DNA of 30,632 bases from a virus: the IMG/VR virus record IMGVR_UViG_3300025652_000323, positions 1 to 30,632 of that record. One strand, given 5' to 3'. The notes under the pieces were generated by a model. The model saw only the letters and a list, made by a program, of their open reading frames with translations, was not told the origin of the DNA and did not search any database. Shown here one piece after another: positions 28,190-30,632 of the stretch (positions are counted from its first letter, which is position 1; each line of letters starts with the position of its first letter). The position numbers were made by a program, and so were the translations under genes.

Positions 28190-28319
28190 AGGTTAATAGC
28201 CAAAATACACAGATTAAAAATATTTTAGACAAGTAAAAGAGGTGGTATCCTTTTACGTGTCATAGAAAGGTAACACTTTCAACACGAGCCGAGAAGATAC
28301 CACCTTCTTGGCTTTTTTT
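28190..28319 (+). ncRNA. Structured leader or small RNA with terminator
   Basis: Stem P1 GGTGGTATC / GATACCACC (28241-28249, 28296-28304) is 9 bp and perfect; inside it P2 CGTGT / ACACG (28256-28260, 28282-28286) and P3 GAAAG / CTTTC (28265-28269, 28276-28280). The 3' strand of P1 is the loop of the terminator hairpin (28288-28312), so the two folds compete. Its own promoter and terminator point to an independent RNA of about 130 nt or a transcription attenuator of the HNH gene. I could not match it to a known riboswitch. Confidence 0.55.
28288..28319 (+). terminator. Intrinsic terminator just before the HNH gene
   Basis: GCCGAGAAG (28288-28296), loop ATACCAC, CTTCTTGGC (28304-28312), then seven T (28313-28319). 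The HNH ATG is at 28324. Confidence 0.85.
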
Positions 28320-28323
28320 ATTT

Positions 28324-29007
28324 ATGAAGATAATAAAAGGAAGAGTAAAATATGAGCAAACATTTTTTAGGTTTTTAGAATATTTTGCACAAGTAAAAGC
28401 AGCTTCATTAAAAAGGCCATTAATAGCAAAAAAAGCTTTTGATAATTTATGTAATAAAGAATATTTTGAACCATATATATCAGATGGTTCATCAATGAGT
28501 AATTTGTATTCTTTTTATTCTGACTTTAAAGATAGAGGAGAATTAAAGGATTTTTTTAATCATAGAAAACTTAAATTAGATAATAAGCCACAAATAAGTT
28601 CATATAAAAAAGTTACTGGTAAAAGTTACCATAAATTTTATGAAACTAAAGAGTGGATTAGTTTATCTTCAACAGTTAAAAAGATTTATGGTAAAAAATG
28701 CATGAAATGTGGAGATAGTAAGTCTATAATGCATACAGACCATATAATACCAAGAAGCTTAGATATATCAAAAGAACTAGATATAAAAAATATGCAAGTT
28801 CTTTGTGAAAACTGCAATATAGAAAAGTCAAATTTAAATTGCAATGATTATAGAACAGAAAGAGATAAGTTAAAACTAGAAGCACATATTAATAAAAAAG
28901 TTTTTATTGAGCCAGATATAACTTTTAAATCTTGGTTAGATTTAAACAGAAAAAAAATAGGAAAGAAACAAGTTGATATATTAATCGAATTATGGGATAG
29001 AAAATGA
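28324..29007 (+). CDS. HNH endonuclease, possibly a homing enzyme
   Basis: 227 aa. The HNH block is at residues about 115-175: C126 and C129 (CMKCG), HTDHIIPRSLD with D139-H140, N156 (KNMQVLC), C161/C164 (CENCN). The N-terminal 100 residues are helical and lysine-rich, likely for DNA contacts; the C-terminal tail is helical. Only a 4-nt gap separates the start from a terminator T-run, so expression is probably regulated by read-through. The stand-alone HNH next to small genes suggests a homing nuclease, but a packaging or defence role is not excluded. Confidence 0.8.
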   Translation: MKIIKGRVKYEQTFFRFLEYFAQVKAASLKRPLIAKKAFDNLCNKEYFEPYISDGSSMSNLYSFYSDFKDRGELKDFFNHRKLKLDNKPQISSYKKVTGKSYHKFYETKEWISLSSTVKKIYGKKCMKCGDSKSIMHTDHIIPRSLDISKELDIKNMQVLCENCNIEKSNLNCNDYRTERDKLKLEAHINKKVFIEPDITFKSWLDLNRKKIGKKQVDILIELWDRK

Positions 29008-29082
29008 TTATTTTGGTTTCCTTTAAGAGAATCTTCGTTTCCAAGTGTTATTAATTAAGTAGTATTAAAGTAAATAATTAAA

Positions 29083-29841
29083 ATGTCATTTTTAGATAAA
29101 GTTGGATTAAAAAGAACTTATGATGGTAGGTCTAAACACGTACTATATAAACATTGGCGGTCAATGATGAATTTGTCTTATGGTATGGGTAGAGATATTA
29201 CAGTAGATGAAAGATGGCATAACTTCTGGAATTTTGTTAATGACTTAAAAGATATGTACGATAAAAAGTATAAATATCTATGTAGGATAGATGCTTCAAA
29301 GCCTTTTATGTTGGGTAATGTTTGGTTTACTAATTCAGGAAGAAAGGCTAACTATGGTAGAACAACGACACACAAAGTAAAGGTGGGAAATATTAAAATG
29401 ACTACTTCACAGATTAAAAGAGAGTTGGAATCAAAAGGTATTTATTTTAATCAGCAGACTCTAACTATTAAAGTAGCAAAAGGTAAAGAATTGATTGAAA
29501 AAAATAAACATCAATTATATGAATATAAAGGCAAATTATGTTCGTTAAAATCAATTTCAGAAAAAGAGAATATTATTTATCATTCTTTAAAGTATTTCGC
29601 AGCCAATAATTCAATATTAGATGCAATAAAACTTAGTAGGGAAAGTAATAAAACAAGGGTTTATAATTACGATGGGAATACATTTAATCAGACAGAATTA
29701 GCAAAATATTTACATATAAAGAATCCAGAATTAACAGTAGGTGGAATTAGAAATAGATTAAAGAAAGGGTTAAGTATAGAAGAATGCTTAAAGCCATTAA
29801 AGTCAGTTTCTTTTAAATCTAATTATCTCGATAATATATAG
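29083..29841 (+). CDS. Homing-type HNH/AP2-like protein with NUMOD-like repeats
   Basis: 252 aa. The N-terminal HVLYKHWRSMMNLSYGMGRD, ITVDERWHNFWNFVNDLKDM, then LCRIDASKPFMLGNVWFTN is the pattern of phage homing proteins ('HPLY.TW..M..RC.....GI.V...W..F..F..DM.....LDRID....Y...N.RW'). The usual catalytic His/Asn signature is weakened (CRIDASK, NVWF). The C-terminal half has two NUMOD/IENR1-like helix-turn-helix segments (LCSLKSISEKENIIYHSLKY and TFNQTELAKYLHI, then GGIRNRLKKGLSIEECLK). Probably a homing nuclease or a domesticated DNA-binding derivative. Confidence 0.68.
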   Translation: MSFLDKVGLKRTYDGRSKHVLYKHWRSMMNLSYGMGRDITVDERWHNFWNFVNDLKDMYDKKYKYLCRIDASKPFMLGNVWFTNSGRKANYGRTTTHKVKVGNIKMTTSQIKRELESKGIYFNQQTLTIKVAKGKELIEKNKHQLYEYKGKLCSLKSISEKENIIYHSLKYFAANNSILDAIKLSRESNKTRVYNYDGNTFNQTELAKYLHIKNPELTVGGIRNRLKKGLSIEECLKPLKSVSFKSNYLDNI

Positions 29842-29866
29842 GAACAAACATTAAAACAATAAAAAA

Positions 29867-30058
29867 ATGAAAAAGATTTTAAAAGAACTTACCGTGTTAG
29901 GTGTTATTATTTTTATACTATTATCTTTATTTGATATAGTAGAATACTTATTTAACTTAAACATAAATCCGCTATTAAAAGGTTATTGTATTGGTTCGAT
30001 AATCGGGCATATTAATATGGCTTATCTCATTAGCTTAGAGGATAAAAAAAATAAATAA
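29867..30058 (+). CDS. Small two-helix membrane protein
   Basis: 63 aa, MKKILKELTVLGVIIFILLS, with a second hydrophobic segment (LKGYCIGSIIGHINMAYLI) and a charged EDKKNK end. It is placed between the homing-type gene and promoter D. No family recognised. Confidence 0.6.
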   Translation: MKKILKELTVLGVIIFILLSLFDIVEYLFNLNINPLLKGYCIGSIIGHINMAYLISLEDKKNK

Positions 30059-30068
30059 ATTTTGCCTT

Positions 30069-30104
30069 AAAAGTTTTTTTATTCAAAACTTTATACTATC
30101 TTTG
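30069..30104 (+). promoter_or_regulatory. Repeated phage promoter, copy D
   Basis: AAAAGTTTTTTTATTCAAAA plus C, 7 nt, then TATCTTTG (30097-30104). The upstream block is the same ATTC variant as the minus-strand copy at 11667-11702. The ATG follows at 30139. Confidence 0.7.
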
Positions 30105-30138
30105 TAATAGAAAGTTAAACAATCAAATAAACAAGACA

Positions 30139-30387
30139 ATGACACAAGAGAAGTTAATATCTTATTACGAAAAAAATTTAGAAAAAGTAAAATCAGCTCA
30201 TAGTATCAATGATTTTAAAGGGAGAAGGTATGTTATTTATGCAATGTGGCAATTAAGAGCTGTAAAAAATGGTAGAAAATGGTAGTATACAAAAGAGGTA
30301 GTAAGCTATTGGTCTATGCCTTTTTTTAAAGAAAATAATTATAGTTCAGGCTACTTTTTTAATGTTTGGGCGGAAGATTTAGATTGA
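30139..30387 (+). pseudogene. Small protein gene with an in-frame TAG
   Basis: MTQEKLISYYEKNLEKVKSA leads to VKNGRKW, TAG (30283-30285), and the same frame goes on YTKEVVSYWSMPFFKENNYS then SGYFFNVWAEDLD and TGA. The part after TAG is protein-like (Trp, Tyr, Phe spaced as in a folded domain), so a single 82-residue gene is likely. The interruption sits in a small tandem repeat AAAATGGTAG. Either a nonsense mutation, a base error, two coupled peptides or read-through. Confidence 0.5.
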
Positions 30388-30413
30388 TAGTTTATTTTTA
30401 AGGTTGAATAATA

Positions 30414-30468
30414 CAATAGCGTCGGACATTCTGGCGTCTATTGCACGTCGCAAAAGCGAATAAAGTTC
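30414..30468 (+). ncRNA. Two-hairpin element ending AATAAAGTTC, copy E2
   Basis: Hairpin 1 is closed by CAATAG / CTATTG (30414-30419, 30438-30443); after 5 nt comes hairpin 2 CGC AAAA GCG (30449-30458), then AATAAAGTTC (30459-30468). Same order and spacing as E1, different stem sequence. Confidence 0.6.
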
Positions 30469-30490
30469 ATAAGTAAAAATTGTTAATTAA

Positions 30491-30546
30491 TAGACTACTA
30501 CTGCTATGCGGTTTTAGTCTACCAACTGCGAAAGCGGGTAAAGTTC
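30491..30546 (+). ncRNA. Two-hairpin element ending GTAAAGTTC, copy E3
   Basis: Hairpin 1 is closed by TAGACTA / TAGTCTA (30491-30497, 30515-30521), 7 bp; after 4-5 nt comes hairpin 2 CTGC GAAA GCGG (30526-30537), then GTAAAGTTC and TTTTT. Eight bases after GTTC begins palindrome h7, as E1 precedes h4. Confidence 0.6.
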
Positions 30547-30553
30547 TTTTTGT

Positions 30554-30590
30554 ATAACGTTAAGGCTATGTTTCGTTGCCTAAAAGCGAA
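30554..30590 (+). repeat. Left arm of a further attC-like palindrome (h7), cut by the window end
   Basis: ATAACGTTAAGGCTATG matches the opening of h4 (ATAACGTTTCCGCTATG) and stands at the same distance from a two-hairpin element. The right arm would lie past base 30632. A short inner TTCG/CGAA pair is visible. Confidence 0.5.
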
Positions 30591-30614
30591 GCTAATTAAT
30601 AACTAAAAAAGATT

Positions 30615-30632
30615 ATGAGCAATGATAATGTA
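30615..30632 (+). CDS. Start of a further cassette gene (cut by window end)
   Basis: ATG at 30615 reads MSNDNV to the window edge, 57 nt after the ATAAC of palindrome h7. In h2 and h4 the annotated ATG likewise lies 56-75 nt after ATAAC. Too short for any functional statement. Confidence 0.35.

Noticed and set aside
30275-30287. AAAATGGTAGTAT shared with the 23-bp direct repeat near 17030
   Set aside because: Only 13 bp of AT-rich sequence at a KW-stop gene end; chance is likely.
27868-30387. Genome-wide stop-codon recoding (TGA or TAG read as an amino acid)
   Set aside because: Many genes here end with TGA in ATGA overlaps and some with TAG (18065, 26871), so a global code change is not supported.

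Overview
ORGANISM. The window looks like a large part of a double-stranded DNA tailed-phage genome (or prophage) of a Bacteroidota host, most likely a flavobacterium. Evidence: a head-morphogenesis block (portal, Mu-F-like minor head, scaffold, capsid), a lysis cassette (GH19-type endolysin, holin, spanin), a phage replication block, dense ATGA-coupled genes, very AT-rich DNA, and promoters with the Bacteroidota -7 motif TAnnTTTG. Terminase, tail genes and integrase are not in the window; the first and last genes run off its ends. I see no tRNA, CRISPR array, transposase or reverse transcriptase. LAYOUT. (1) 1-8472, plus strand: virion and lysis genes. Scaffold and capsid form their own unit, from a near-consensus promoter at 3634-3663 to a strong terminator at 5829-5859 whose T-tract touches the endolysin start codon. 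A small secreted protein closes the block. (2) 8492-14704, minus strand: a fused SF2 helicase / DNA methyltransferase led by ATGA-coupled micro-ORFs, a glycosidase-like multidomain protein, and small accessory genes. (3) 14927-30632, plus strand: early genes from a repeated phage promoter (AAAGTTTTTTTAATCAAAAC plus TAnnTTTG; four plus-strand copies and one on the minus strand), small regulators, an HNH protein, a DnaD-like initiator with five 11-bp iterons inside its gene (candidate origin), a VirE_N-type primase-helicase, NinG, an SSB-like protein, two more HNH/homing-type genes and many small unknown genes. MAIN OBSERVATION. The accessory stretches on both strands carry a modular architecture that ordinary phage annotation does not explain. 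At least seven long imperfect palindromes (about 60-130 bp), plus shorter or partial ones, open with (A/C)TAAC and close with GTTA(T/G), with bulged and wobble-rich arms as in integron attC sites. They separate single small genes, often overlap a stop or start codon, and always point the same way as the genes. Each run of such cassettes ends at a copy of a different box, CTAACATATATATAAACGAA (six copies). Three copies of a two-hairpin RNA-like element ending in RTAAAGTTC sit directly before two of the palindromes. No integron integrase is visible. I read this as an integrase-less, attC-like gene-cassette array in a Bacteroidota phage; the palindromes and boxes are visible in the sequence, the mobility is inference. 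Also notable: a promoter / folded leader RNA / terminator unit ahead of an HNH gene (28178-28319), and three small accessory ORFs broken by an in-frame TGA, an in-frame TAG and a frame change.
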